The position numbers were made by a program, and so were the translations under genes. Under the pieces are notes generated by a model that saw only the letters and a list, made by a program, of their open reading frames with translations, ran no database searches and was not told the DNA's origin. 64,000 nucleotides of DNA, taken from assembly GCF_000337675.1 (NCBI RefSeq), contig NZ_AOIB01000021.1, positions 42,150 through 106,149 on the forward strand, given 5' to 3'. Numbering within the stretch: position 1 is the first letter of the stretch; each line of letters starts with the position of its first letter. This DNA comes from Natronococcus amylolyticus DSM 10524. Lineage in GTDB: Archaea > Halobacteriota > Halobacteria > Halobacteriales > Natrialbaceae. This document shows positions 1 through 7,942 of the stretch, piece after piece.

Positions 1-1270
1 TTTCGCCGTAGGCGTCGTCGAGGACCTTTCCGATGTTGATACGGATGTCCTTCGAGCGACCCGCGAGGAAGATCGTCTCGTCGGCGATGCCGAAGACGGC
101 GGTCGTCGTCACGCCCTCGAGGTCGAGCAGGTGGCCCGCGGCCTGGGTCAGCGCCTCGCGGTCGCGAACGAAGCCGGCGTTCGAGACGAGGTGACTGCCC
201 TGGACGTCCCGGTTGGTGATCGCCTCCGCGAGGACATCGAGCGTCTCGGGAGACATCGACGGCGACTCCACCTGCTCTAACGTGTCGTGGTTCGCGAAGG
301 GGTAGAGGTAGGCGGCGGCGGTGAGGTCGGCGGGGGTCGTGTCGCGTTTGAAATCCAGGGTCTCCGCGCGGATCCCGTACAGCAAGGCAGTAGCGACCTC
401 CTCGGAGACGTTCATATCGAACTCCTGGATGTACTTCGTCATGATCGTCGACGTCGAGGACATGTTCGGGCGGATGTCGACGAACTCGGGGTCGTAGGTC
501 TCCTCGGCCTCGTGGTGGTCGATGACGATGTCGATATCGAGGTTCATCTCGGAGGAGGTCGCGTGATCGACCAGCGCGACCGTGTCGTACACCCCGGTGT
601 CGTCGATCTCGTCCCACTGGACCAGATCGATCCCCAGCAGGTTGACGAACGCCCTGTTCTCCTGGTGGCCGACGTCGCCGAGATAGACGATGTCGGCCTC
701 GACCTCGAGGTGGTCGGCGATCGCCTGCAGGGCGGCGGCGCTGGCGATCGAATCCGGATCCGGGCTGTCCTGCGTGAGGATCGCCATCCGCGAGTCGGTC
801 TCCTCGACCAGCCGGGCGAGTTTCCCCGCGTTGTACTCGAGCTCGCCCGACTCGAGCGCCCGCAGGGCGGACTCGGCGATCACCGACGAGGGATTGATGA
901 CGATGTCGGCACCGAGCTCGGAGAGCTCGTCGCCCGAAACGGGGTCGCTCGCGCGTGCGACGAGGAACTGACTCTCATCGTTTTTCGTGCGGATATGCTC
1001 GACGGCCTCCTTGTTCGCCTCGACGTCGGAGGCGAGAATCAGGACGACGTCTCGCTCGGCGACGAGGTCGGCGGCCTCGGGTTCGCGGATGTCGGCGGTG
1101 CGGGCGTCCAGATCCTGGTCGCGCAGGGATTCGACGCGGCTCTCGTCGCGATCGATGATCACGACGTCCTTCCCCTGCTCGACGAGTTCTTCGGCGACGG
1201 CGTAGCCGACGCTCCCGCAGCCGAGAATCGCATAGTCCGAGATCGACGAAATAGTAACCCCCGTGCTCAT
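1..1270 (-). CDS. TrkA-N (Rossmann) + DHH phosphoesterase protein, 3' part cut by window edge
   Basis: Reads leftward from the ATG at 1268-1270 and runs off the window start, so about 423 residues are visible. The N-terminus is a TrkA-N/RCK-type nucleotide-binding fold: GxGxxG at residues 17-22, followed by an acidic strand end (IIDRDE). A DHH phosphoesterase domain follows, with a DSPDPDS metal motif near residue 168 and a DHHEAEE motif near residue 251. Family knowledge: DHH proteins cleave phosphodiesters such as cyclic dinucleotides or short oligoribonucleotides, and haloarchaea carry several with a fused NAD-binding domain. Which substrate this one uses, and whether the Rossmann part senses NAD or c-di-AMP, cannot be told. 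It is transcribed divergently from tRNA-Lys. The C-terminal DHHA1 end is not in view. Confidence 0.88.
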   Translation of the reverse strand, partial: MSTGVTISSISDYAILGCGSVGYAVAEELVEQGKDVVIIDRDESRVESLRDQDLDARTADIREPEAADLVAERDVVLILASDVEANKEAVEHIRTKNDESQFLVARASDPVSGDELSELGADIVINPSSVIAESALRALESGELEYNAGKLARLVEETDSRMAILTQDSPDPDSIASAAALQAIADHLEVEADIVYLGDVGHQENRAFVNLLGIDLVQWDEIDDTGVYDTVALVDHATSSEMNLDIDIVIDHHEAEETYDPEFVDIRPNMSSTSTIMTKYIQEFDMNVSEEVATALLYGIRAETLDFKRDTTPADLTAAAYLYPFANHDTLEQVESPSMSPETLDVLAEAITNRDVQGSHLVSNAGFVRDREALTQAAGHLLDLEGVTTTAVFGIADETIFLAGRSKDIRINIGKVLDDAYGE

Positions 1271-1384
1271 GTGAGAGTGTGGTCGAACCGACCGTACTTA
1301 ACGGTCCCGAAGATTGGAACGTCGGCGCACGCTCGAGAAGAAGCCGTTTGGAGACGCCTGACACGGCGCCTCCCAAGGGAAACG

Positions 1385-1393
1385 TATATTTAT
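1385..1393 (+). promoter_or_regulatory. TATA box of tRNA-Lys
   Basis: The A/T run TATATTTAT lies about 28 bases upstream of the first tRNA base, the usual spacing for an archaeal TATA box, inside otherwise GC-rich DNA. Confidence 0.6.
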
Positions 1394-1417
1394 CCAGGTC
1401 CGAAACTCGGAGGTACA

Positions 1418-1491
1418 GGGCCGGTAGCTCAGTCCGGCAGAGCGTCTGACTCTTAATCAGACGGTCGCGTGTTCAAATCGCGCCCGGCCCG
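1418..1491 (+). tRNA. tRNA-Lys (anticodon CTT)
   Basis: The 74-nt cloverleaf folds cleanly. The acceptor stem GGGCCGG (1418-1424) pairs with CCGGCCC (1484-1490), with discriminator G at 1491. A 5-bp anticodon stem TCTGA/TCAGA encloses the loop CTCTTAA, placing CTT at positions 34-36. The T arm carries the GTTCAAATC signature. No CCA is encoded and no intron is seen. A T4 run at 1493-1496 could end transcription. The last 15 bases are copied twice downstream (see the repeat array). Confidence 0.95.
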
Positions 1492-1751
1492 CTTTTGCTC
1501 CGAGCAATTACGCGAGGAGCAAAGCGGCTAGAGCGATTTGAAGTAGACGAGTCGCAGCCCGTGAGCGAGCGCAGCGAGCGAACTGGAACGTCTCGGCGTA
1601 GTTCATAATCGCGCCCGGCCCGCTTTTACGGCGAACAATGTCATGAGGAGCAAAGCGGCCAGCGCGGTTTGAAGTAGACGAGTCGCAGCCCGTGAGCGAA
1701 CGCAGCGAGCGAACTGGAACGTCTCGGCGTAGTTCACAATCGCGTCCGACC
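1477..1751 (+). repeat. 131-bp tandem repeat built on the tRNA-Lys 3' end
   Basis: Starting from the last 15 bases of tRNA-Lys, two imperfect direct copies follow with a period of exactly 131 bp (starts 1477, 1608 and 1739), the third copy being only a short, slightly mutated stub. Each full unit contains the tRNA tail, a T-run, and a segment ending in TCTCGGCGTAGTTC just before the next tRNA tail. There is no convincing ORF. Duplication of a tRNA 3' end is the usual footprint of site-specific integrase recombination, but no integrase is present in this window. Confidence 0.85.
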
Positions 1752-1835
1752 CCCTCCCCTCGAGCCCCATCCCTCGAGCCCCATCCCTCGAGCGCTCCGC
1801 AAGAGCGATATCGGTTCCGGCGGAGTAACGGACGA

Positions 1836-2498
1836 ATGAGTATCATCGCGGAGTTTACCGTCCCGTCCTCGGAGTTCGTCTTCGGTGACGTCTTCACCGA
1901 GGCGCCAGACACCACCATCGAACTCGAGCGCATCGTCCCGGCGACGGGGTCGATGATGCCGTACTTCTGGGTTCGGTGTGACGACCCGGAGGAGGTCGAG
2001 CGGGCGATCAGAACGCATCCGGCGGTCCACGATCTGACGCGGCTGGATTCGGTCGACGACTACGCGCTCTACCGGGCGACCTGGGACGGCGACGTCCACG
2101 ACCTGCTGTACGGGATCGGCGAGGCCGACGGGGTGATCCTCGAGGCCTACAGCACCGATAGCTGGTTCTTTCGCCTTCGGTTCCCGAACCACGACGCGCT
2201 CGCGGGCTTTTACAACTTCTGTACGGATCACGAGATTTCGGTTCACCTCGAGCGCGTGTACTCGCTGTCCGAACACGTCAACTCGGGGCGACAGCTGGGG
2301 CTGACGCCCGAACAGCGCACCGCGCTCGTGCTCGCACTCAACCGGGGGTACTTCGACACACCGAGCGAGGCCTCCCTGTCGGAGCTCGGTGCCGAACTCG
2401 GCATCACCCAGCAGGCGATGTCCAAACGGATCCGGGGTGGGACCAGGCAGGTTCTCACGACGGTGTTGCTCGATTCGGTCGATCGGGCCCCGAGATAG
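1836..2498 (+). CDS. HTH_10 (Bat-type) transcriptional regulator
   Basis: A 220-aa protein with the haloarchaeal HTH_10 fold at the C-terminus. LTPEQRTALVLALNRGYFDTP begins the domain near residue 150, and the recognition segment LGITQQAMSKRIR follows. The N-terminal 140 residues are a ligand/ACT-like sensor region with no obvious cofactor motif. The ATG at 1836 is chosen because the open frame upstream lies in the repeat array and is not protein-like. Related regulators (bacterio-opsin activator family) control haloarchaeal metabolic and stress genes. Target unknown. A paralogue of the same layout lies at 4679-5347, with a kinase chimera and mobB between them. Confidence 0.88.
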   Translation: MSIIAEFTVPSSEFVFGDVFTEAPDTTIELERIVPATGSMMPYFWVRCDDPEEVERAIRTHPAVHDLTRLDSVDDYALYRATWDGDVHDLLYGIGEADGVILEAYSTDSWFFRLRFPNHDALAGFYNFCTDHEISVHLERVYSLSEHVNSGRQLGLTPEQRTALVLALNRGYFDTPSEASLSELGAELGITQQAMSKRIRGGTRQVLTTVLLDSVDRAPR

Positions 2499-2572
2499 CC
2501 CCCCGGTTATAGTTCCGTTGTTCGGACTACCCCTCGTACTATTTCGGTTTGTGCCGGACGCGTTCGTACGGA

Positions 2573-3805
2573 ATGAGTGGTACCCACCCCGCCGATGTCG
2601 GCGTCGAACCGCCCGTCTCCCACCCTCGCCGACGGATACTCCGACTCCTTCGCTCGAGGGACGAACCGCTGTCCGTGACCGATCTCGCAACGCGTCTCGC
2701 CACGAGGACTCCATCGTGCGAACTCGAGGACAGGATATGCGAGCGGATGCGAGTCGCCCTCGTTCACGTTTACCTCCCGAAGCTGGCGGATTCCGGGCTC
2801 GTGGAGTGGAACCGCGAACGTCGGGTGGTCCGGGCGACGGACGCTCGAGAGTGCAACGACGATACCGGATACGACACGGATCGAGACCACGGGCAGTCCT
2901 GCGACGGGCGCCGGCTCGGGGCGTGGCTGTGCTGTCCGAGCTGCGGCCGCCGCAACGTGACCCGCGGTCGCGTGGACGCCGGCCTCGAACTCGAGTGTCA
3001 CGACTGCGGACGCGGTGAGACGCTCTCGCTCGAGCGACGGCCCGAGGGACAGTCCGGCGATTCCGAGTCGAACCCGTCCATGGGTGACGACAAGAACGCT
3101 CGCGAGCGGGCGCTCGAGGCGTCGAACGAGCGCTTGGAGCAGTTTGCCTACGCCGCCAGTCACGACCTCCAGGAGCCCCTGCGGATGGTCTCGGGGTACC
3201 TGCAGCTGATCGAGGGGCGCTACGAGGGCGAACTCGACGCCGACGGCGAGGAGTTCCTCGCGTACGCGGTCGACGGCGCCGATCGGATGCGCGAGATGAT
3301 CGACGGCCTGCTCGCGTACTCGAGGATCGAGACGCAAGGAACCGCGTTCGAACCGGTCGCCCTCGAGGCGGTGCTCGAGGACGTGTGCAAGGACCTGGAG
3401 GTTCGAATCGAGGAGACCGACGCGGACGTGACAATCGGATCGTTGCCCCGCGTCGAGGGCGACGAGACGCAGCTGCGCCAGCTCTTTCAGAACCTCGTCT
3501 CGAACGCCCTCGAGTACAGCGGCGACGACCGACCGATCGTTCGCATTGAGGCCGAACGCGACGGCTCCGAGTGGCTCGTCGCCGTTCGCGACGAGGGGAT
3601 CGGGATCGAACCGACGAACCAGGAGCGGATCTTCGACGTCTTCGAGCGTCTTCACGGCTACCACGAACGGCGGGGGACGGGGATCGGGCTCGCGATCTGC
3701 GAACGGATCGCCGAGCGCCACGGCGGCGAGATTCGGGTCGACTCCGAGCCCGGCGAAGGATCGGCGTTCGTACTGACGCTGCCGGCACCCGGGTGTCGCC
3801 CGTGA
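2573..3805 (+). CDS. Winged-helix (DUF7344-like) / zinc ribbon / histidine kinase chimera
   Basis: A 410-aa protein with three parts. Residues ~10-100 resemble the haloarchaeal DUF7344 winged helix (HPRRRILRLLRS, LVHVYLPKLADSGLVEW, then a basic wing). Residues ~120-147 hold two Cys pairs (CPSC and CHDC), a zinc ribbon. From ~180 to the end is a HisKA/HATPase_c kinase with the phospho-acceptor His in YAASHDLQEPLR near residue 196, N-box QNLVSNALEY, G1 DEGIGIEP and G2 GTGIGLAI. There is no transmembrane segment, PAS or GAF domain, so it is cytosolic. No receiver-domain gene is adjacent. The parts are in one frame without a stop. DNA binding by a kinase is inference from the first domain. Confidence 0.85.
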   Translation: MSGTHPADVGVEPPVSHPRRRILRLLRSRDEPLSVTDLATRLATRTPSCELEDRICERMRVALVHVYLPKLADSGLVEWNRERRVVRATDARECNDDTGYDTDRDHGQSCDGRRLGAWLCCPSCGRRNVTRGRVDAGLELECHDCGRGETLSLERRPEGQSGDSESNPSMGDDKNARERALEASNERLEQFAYAASHDLQEPLRMVSGYLQLIEGRYEGELDADGEEFLAYAVDGADRMREMIDGLLAYSRIETQGTAFEPVALEAVLEDVCKDLEVRIEETDADVTIGSLPRVEGDETQLRQLFQNLVSNALEYSGDDRPIVRIEAERDGSEWLVAVRDEGIGIEPTNQERIFDVFERLHGYHERRGTGIGLAICERIAERHGGEIRVDSEPGEGSAFVLTLPAPGCRP

Positions 3806-3925
3806 TCGTCTCCTCGACCGAACCGCGATCGAGGAGGATCGAACCCGAACGGCTATTGTCGAACGGTGACCACGTCCGCGCGTGAACGCTGTCACCCACG
3901 AACGACTCCCACCGAGGAGACGGCT

Positions 3926-4450
3926 ATGAGAGTCGTCTCTCTCGCGGGACCGAGCGACTCGGGGAAGACGACGCTCGTCGAGAAGCTCGTTCCACGACTG
4001 GCCGAGGGAGGTCGAGTCGCGACCGTCAAGTCGATCCACCACGACGTCGAGATCGACACGCCGGGTGCCGACACCCACCGCCATCGAACCGCGGGCGCCG
4101 AGGCGGTCGTCGGCGTGACGCCCGAGCTCACCTTCGACATCACCGCTCGAGGGAAACGCGATCCGCCCGACGAACCCGACGGGGAGTACTTTCGGACGGA
4201 CGACCCCGAACTCCGGGCGCTCTCGAGTACCCTCGGCCGACTCGAGCGCCGCGGCTACGACATCGTCGTCGTTGAGGGGTTCTCGGCGGCGCCGCTGCCG
4301 ACGATCCTCGTCGGCGATCGGGATCCCGAAGCGGTCGGCGGTGAGGTCGTCGGCAGGGGAAGCGAGGATCTCGCCGATCTCGTCGAGACGATACTGGGAC
4401 TCGACCCCCTCGCGACGCGTGTGGAGTCCTCGGACGCGGACGAGTCCTGA
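3926..4450 (+). CDS. mobB: Molybdopterin-guanine dinucleotide biosynthesis protein MobB
   Basis: A 174-aa P-loop GTPase-like protein: Walker A GPSDSGKTT at residues 8-16, and the MobB signature VATVKSIHHD followed by D-T-PGADTHRHRTAGA. VVEGFS forms the Walker B/metal region. MobB helps attach GMP to molybdopterin for DMSO-reductase-type enzymes. The ATG at 3926 is used; a longer reading from a GTG at 3866 would add 20 residues unlike the family. No other molybdenum cofactor gene lies nearby. Confidence 0.9.
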   Translation: MRVVSLAGPSDSGKTTLVEKLVPRLAEGGRVATVKSIHHDVEIDTPGADTHRHRTAGAEAVVGVTPELTFDITARGKRDPPDEPDGEYFRTDDPELRALSSTLGRLERRGYDIVVVEGFSAAPLPTILVGDRDPEAVGGEVVGRGSEDLADLVETILGLDPLATRVESSDADES

Positions 4451-4678
4451 TTCGCCTGGTCGTCGATCCCGAAAATGGTACTGTGGCACGTCCCAACGCC
4501 GCTGTTGGCTTTCATGGACCGCCATGCTCGCAGCCGTCGTCGATCGGCTTCGTTCGTTCTGTCCTGCAACCTATAGATAAATCAGACTCTTCCTTATAGT
4601 TGATTTTCACTACAGTAGATGCTGATAAATTTGGAAGTGCGGTTATTGTGTTTCCTCCTGTATTCGTGAGTGAGAACA

Positions 4679-5347
4679 ATGACATCCATTGCGGACCTCG
4701 AGATTCCGGGCGACGGAACCGGACTGGCCGAGCTGTTCGACGCCGTCCCATCGCTCACCTGCGAGATGGAGCAGGTCATCGCTTCGAGCGGCCACGGACT
4801 GTGGCTGTCCGGTCCCTCGAAGGAGGAGATCGAAGCCGCGATGACCGGCGCCGGCGCGATCGAGAACTACTCGCTGATCAGCAGCGACGACGACCGCTGG
4901 CTGTACGACATCGAGTTCGACCCCGAGACGGTCGACCCCCTCGAGCTCGTCCTCGAGGAGGACGGCACCGTCCTCAGCGCGTCGGCCTCGGGCGGCTCCT
5001 GGCTTCTGAGCGTCCGCGTCCTCGAACGCGAGGACGTGAGCTCGCTGTACGATCGCCTCGTCGACAACGACGTGACGCCGACGATCGTCCGCCTGTTCGA
5101 CGTCGCCGACGAGAGCCACTCCCAGTGTGGTCTCACCCAGCGCCAGTACGAGACACTGGTCGCGGCGATCGACCACGGCTACTTCGAGATCCCCCGCGAG
5201 GTCTCGATGCAGGAGCTCTCCGAGGAGCTCGGCATCTCCCACCAGGCGCTCTCCGAGCGCCTGCGCCGGGCCTACCGGGCACTGGTCACCTCCGAACTCA
5301 ACGTCGCCGAGGAGGAGGCGACCGCCCCGCCGGTCCCGTCCGACTGA
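4679..5347 (+). CDS. HTH_10 (Bat-type) transcriptional regulator, paralogue of 1836-2498
   Basis: A 222-aa protein with an N-terminal sensor-like half and a C-terminal HTH_10: LTQRQYETLVAAIDHGYFEIPRE, then LGISHQALSERLRRAYRAL. The upstream ~100 bases (4573-4675) are clearly AT-rich, with a probable TATA element, unlike the rest of the area, so the gene likely has its own promoter. The start at 4679 fits the ATG; a GTG nine bases upstream is possible. Ligand and target unknown. Confidence 0.88.
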   Translation: MTSIADLEIPGDGTGLAELFDAVPSLTCEMEQVIASSGHGLWLSGPSKEEIEAAMTGAGAIENYSLISSDDDRWLYDIEFDPETVDPLELVLEEDGTVLSASASGGSWLLSVRVLEREDVSSLYDRLVDNDVTPTIVRLFDVADESHSQCGLTQRQYETLVAAIDHGYFEIPREVSMQELSEELGISHQALSERLRRAYRALVTSELNVAEEEATAPPVPSD

Positions 5348-5480
5348 CGACAGCACCGTCCCCGGCCCGCTCTCGAGTTCTACTCCTCGCGTTTTGTCTA
5401 ACGGCCGCGCAACTGACCACGCCGCGTACCGAACCGACCACACCGCGTACTGTTATTAGCCGTCCGCGACGTGTTGGCGT

Positions 5481-6248
5481 ATGCACGTCGATACCGACGA
5501 CGGCGTCCTCGAGATCAGGTTCGATCGACCCGGCGTCCTCAACGCGATGAGTCAGGCGGTCGCCACGGAACTGGCCGAAACGATCGAGCGGGCCGATCCC
5601 GACGATTACCACGCGATCGTTATCACCGGCGAGGGCGACGCCTTCAGCGCCGGCGGGGATATCGAGGCGATGGCCGAACCGCCCAGCCCACCTCGTGAGT
5701 CCTACGAGGAGGTCACCGAGACGTTCGGTCGGGTCGTCGAGGCGATGCTCGAGTCGCCGGTGCCGATCGTCGCGAAGGTAAACGGCGACGCCATCGGGGC
5801 CGGGCTGGCCGTCGTCGCCCTCTCGGATATCGCCTACGCCAGCGAGGACGCTACCTTCTCCTGTGCGTTCGTCAGGGTCGGGCTCATCCCCGACACCGGC
5901 GGGACGTTCATACTTCCCCACATCGTCGGCCTGCGAGCCGCCAAGAAGCTCGCGTTCACCGGGGAGTTCTTCGACGCCGACAGAGCGGCCGACCTCGAGC
6001 TGGTCAACGAGGCCGTTCCCGCGGACGAGCTCGACGAGCGGGTTCGGGAGACGGTGGACCGACTCGGGCGCCGACCGACCGACGTGATCGGGATGACCAA
6101 GCAGGCCCTCCACGAGAACATGGCCCGCCACTGGCGGGAGGCCGCCGACTACGAGAACACCCTCCAGGTTCAGGCCCGGGGGTCGGACTCCCACGAGGAG
6201 GGGGTCGCGGCCTTCCTCGAGGGGCGTGAACCGGAGTTCAACGAATGA
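5481..6248 (+). CDS. Enoyl-CoA hydratase/isomerase family protein
   Basis: A 255-aa crotonase-fold protein. The oxyanion-hole motifs are present: AFSAGGDIEAM near residues 54-64, and the segment NGDAIGAGLAVVALSDIAYA. The catalytic-Glu region reads VGLIPDTGGTFILP: the first acidic position seen in classical hydratases is not obvious and an Asp sits in PDTGGT, so isomerase, hydrolase or another crotonase activity is as likely as hydration. It would act on acyl-CoA in the cytosol. Its stop codon directly abuts the right end of the IS element, so the insertion left the coding sequence intact but removed the native 3' flank. Confidence 0.88.
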   Translation: MHVDTDDGVLEIRFDRPGVLNAMSQAVATELAETIERADPDDYHAIVITGEGDAFSAGGDIEAMAEPPSPPRESYEEVTETFGRVVEAMLESPVPIVAKVNGDAIGAGLAVVALSDIAYASEDATFSCAFVRVGLIPDTGGTFILPHIVGLRAAKKLAFTGEFFDADRAADLELVNEAVPADELDERVRETVDRLGRRPTDVIGMTKQALHENMARHWREAADYENTLQVQARGSDSHEEGVAAFLEGREPEFNE

Positions 6249-6254
6249 CATCCT

Positions 6255-6274
6255 CCCCGCCGTGAACGGCGGGG
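6255..6274 (-). repeat. Right-end hairpin of the IS element (probable end of the tnpB guide RNA scaffold)
   Basis: Perfect 8-bp stem CCCCGCCG (6255-6262) / CGGCGGGG (6267-6274) with a 4-base loop, directly downstream of tnpB on its own strand. In this family the transcript over the tnpB 3' end and this hairpin is the omega (re) RNA that guides TnpB, with the guide taken from the flanking DNA. Here that flank would be the end of the enoyl-CoA hydratase gene. Confidence 0.7.
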
Positions 6275-6298
6275 TTTCCTCGCGCTGGGGGGTATCGA

Positions 6299-7576
6299 CT
6301 ACCGGCCCACGGAGGCAACTTGCGGGTTCGTATGCTCCTCGTTGGGACGGGGGGAGCGTGATGACTCCAACCATTCGTGGTTGTCCCACTTGAGGCATAC
6401 AGGCCGTGCCATCGACCGTGTTACCGCTGTCTGCCGTCTCAAGAACGTCTCTGACGCCACGAGGTCGGCGTGCCCCTCGAAGCCACACGGACACGTCAGA
6501 GTGTCTCTGTGACGTGTCGTGTCCTCTGTCGAACCGCAGTTCGGACACTCCTGACTCGTCCACGCCTCAGACCGTACTTCTACCGAGATACCGTATTCCT
6601 CAGCGGTACACGCCAGTCGATTCACGAACGCTCTAAACGCCCAGAAATTGTGCGTCTTGGCGTTCGTCTCTACCGACCAGTGCGTCTCAAGCACGTCCGT
6701 CAGCGCCCCGACGTACACTGTCGAAACACCCTCGTCGTACAGACGTTCGATGAGGTCACGCGCGAGTGCGTCTTGAGCGTGGTCACGTCGCTTGGTGCGC
6801 CGGTCGTACAGGCGTCGGATTCGGTGACTGCTGTATCGACCGTCTTCCAAGAGTGATTGGAGGCGGGCAATTTCTCGCGTGGTTTCGCGGAATCGTTTGA
6901 ACAGGTCTCGTCCTTCGTACAGGTATTGCTGGCCGGTTGTGGTTGTGCAGGCGACGAGGGTGTTTGCACCGATGTCCAGAGCGGCTTCTTCCGAAGCCAG
7001 TGGTTGTGCCAGTCGAGAATCATCGACGGTGACTGGCTGAAAGGCCCTGAATGCCTGTGCTTGCTCGTCGTAGAACAACTCCAACCGGCCCTGCTTCTCG
7101 TACTCCTTCCAATTGGGGTCGCCTCAAACTTCAAGGCGGAGACGTTCGCGGTGTCCCAACCCGTATTCGTCTTTCAGGTCTTGACCGACGAGAATTTCGA
7201 GGCGGGAGTATTCACCCCATTCGACAGAGTACGATGTGTTTCGGATATACGTGCGGAGTTCTCGCCCCTCATCTGCGTTACCCCAGAATCCGGGCTTACC
7301 GTTGGCTTCACCCGTCTTCTTGAGGCTGAAGAACGATTTCCACGCTTCGCGGTTCTTGCGTTCGATTTGCTGAACCGTGGACGCGCCGAGAACCCCGCCA
7401 TAGCGACCGCGATACTCGCTGATTTCCCACACGTCGGCGTCTGGGTCTTCATAGTTCTCGCGGCGCTCGTAGTTGAGTTCGTTCCAGAGAGCGGCAGAAG
7501 CGTCCAACAGGCGTCGAAGAAACTCCTCGTCCTCGTCGGACTGCGGAATCACCTCGAACGTGTTGGCTCGCTTCAT
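6299..7576 (-). pseudogene. tnpB: tnpB (RNA-guided endonuclease) interrupted by one in-frame TGA
   Basis: The frame from the ATG at 7576 codes 150 residues to a TGA at 7126-7124, then continues in the same frame for 274 more residues to 6299. Without the stop it is a complete ~425-aa TnpB. N-terminal part: [16 protein letters not shown]-terminal part: the RuvC-I motif [12 protein letters not shown]; the zinc finger CPNCG...CPCGFE; and Ruv[13 protein letters not shown]. The stop falls at LEV*GDPNW, where CGA (Arg) would restore the frame, so a single substitution explains it. The usual RuvC-II Glu position reads VYVGAL, so that acid seems to be missing or moved. Confidence 0.9.
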
Positions 7577-7629
7577 CGGCTACTGTTTGTATCGGAACAC
7601 ACATAAAAATGTGGTTTATGTGTTACTGT

Positions 7630-7767
7630 ATGGTCGAAGTTCGCATCGAGTTCGATGACGATGAACAGTACGAGCGGTTGAAAGAACTGAAGACGCACCG
7701 TGGATTAACGTGGAAGGGATTGCTCCTTGAGGGCGAAAAGAAAGTCCGAGAGGATACCCCGGAGTAA
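7630..7767 (+). CDS. 45-aa ribbon-helix-helix-like protein of the IS element
   Basis: A divergent ORF of 45 residues (MVEVRIEFDDDEQYERL...), 53 bp from tnpB. It has the beta-helix-helix order of a MetJ/Arc-type ribbon-helix-helix: a strand VEVRIEF, helix EQYERLKELKTHRG, helix TWKGLLLEGEKKV. Similar tiny ORFs sit head-to-head with tnpB in other haloarchaeal IS1341-type elements (from memory of the family). The role is unknown; repression of the shared tnpB promoter region (AT-rich, 7577-7629) is the natural guess. Confidence 0.7.
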   Translation: MVEVRIEFDDDEQYERLKELKTHRGLTWKGLLLEGEKKVREDTPE

Positions 7768-7805
7768 TCGTCGAGCGTGGATTGTGAAGTGGAGTGTCGG
7801 ATTCA

Positions 7806-7823
7806 CGCCCGACCTAAAGGGCG
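7806..7823 (-). repeat. Left-end hairpin of the IS element
   Basis: CGCCC (7806-7810) pairs with GGGCG (7819-7823) across an 8-base loop, placed just outside the small ORF. IS200/IS605 transposases recognise such subterminal hairpins. Confidence 0.55.
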
Positions 7824-7942
7824 GGACTCTCTCCTTGAGTCAGGTAGTTGACCGACGCCCGATTTCGCCCGCGAGAACACTCGAGTCGCAAGCCACCGCA
7901 AGCAACACCATTGTACGGTTCTTCGTCGTGTTTCAAATCGCA

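Larger units (their letters stand above)
6249..7840 (-). mobile_element. IS200/IS605 group (IS1341-type) element, tnpB only, with small accessory ORF
   Basis: The element contains a broken tnpB reading leftward, a tiny divergent ORF, and a hairpin near each end (6255-6274 and 7806-7823). There are no terminal inverted repeats or target duplication, as expected for this family, and no Y1 transposase tnpA. The right end begins immediately after the TGA of the enoyl-CoA hydratase gene. The left end is placed at about 7840, just past the second hairpin; the exact base cannot be fixed without related copies. Confidence 0.8.

Noticed and set aside
1755-1797. Short repeats of CCCTCGAGCCCCAT after the tRNA array
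   Set aside because: Only about three imperfect copies; consistent with the general CTCGAG richness.
7124-7126. TGA in tnpB read as selenocysteine
   Set aside because: No SECIS-like element is evident, haloarchaea are not known for selenoprotein TnpB, and Arg is expected at the site.
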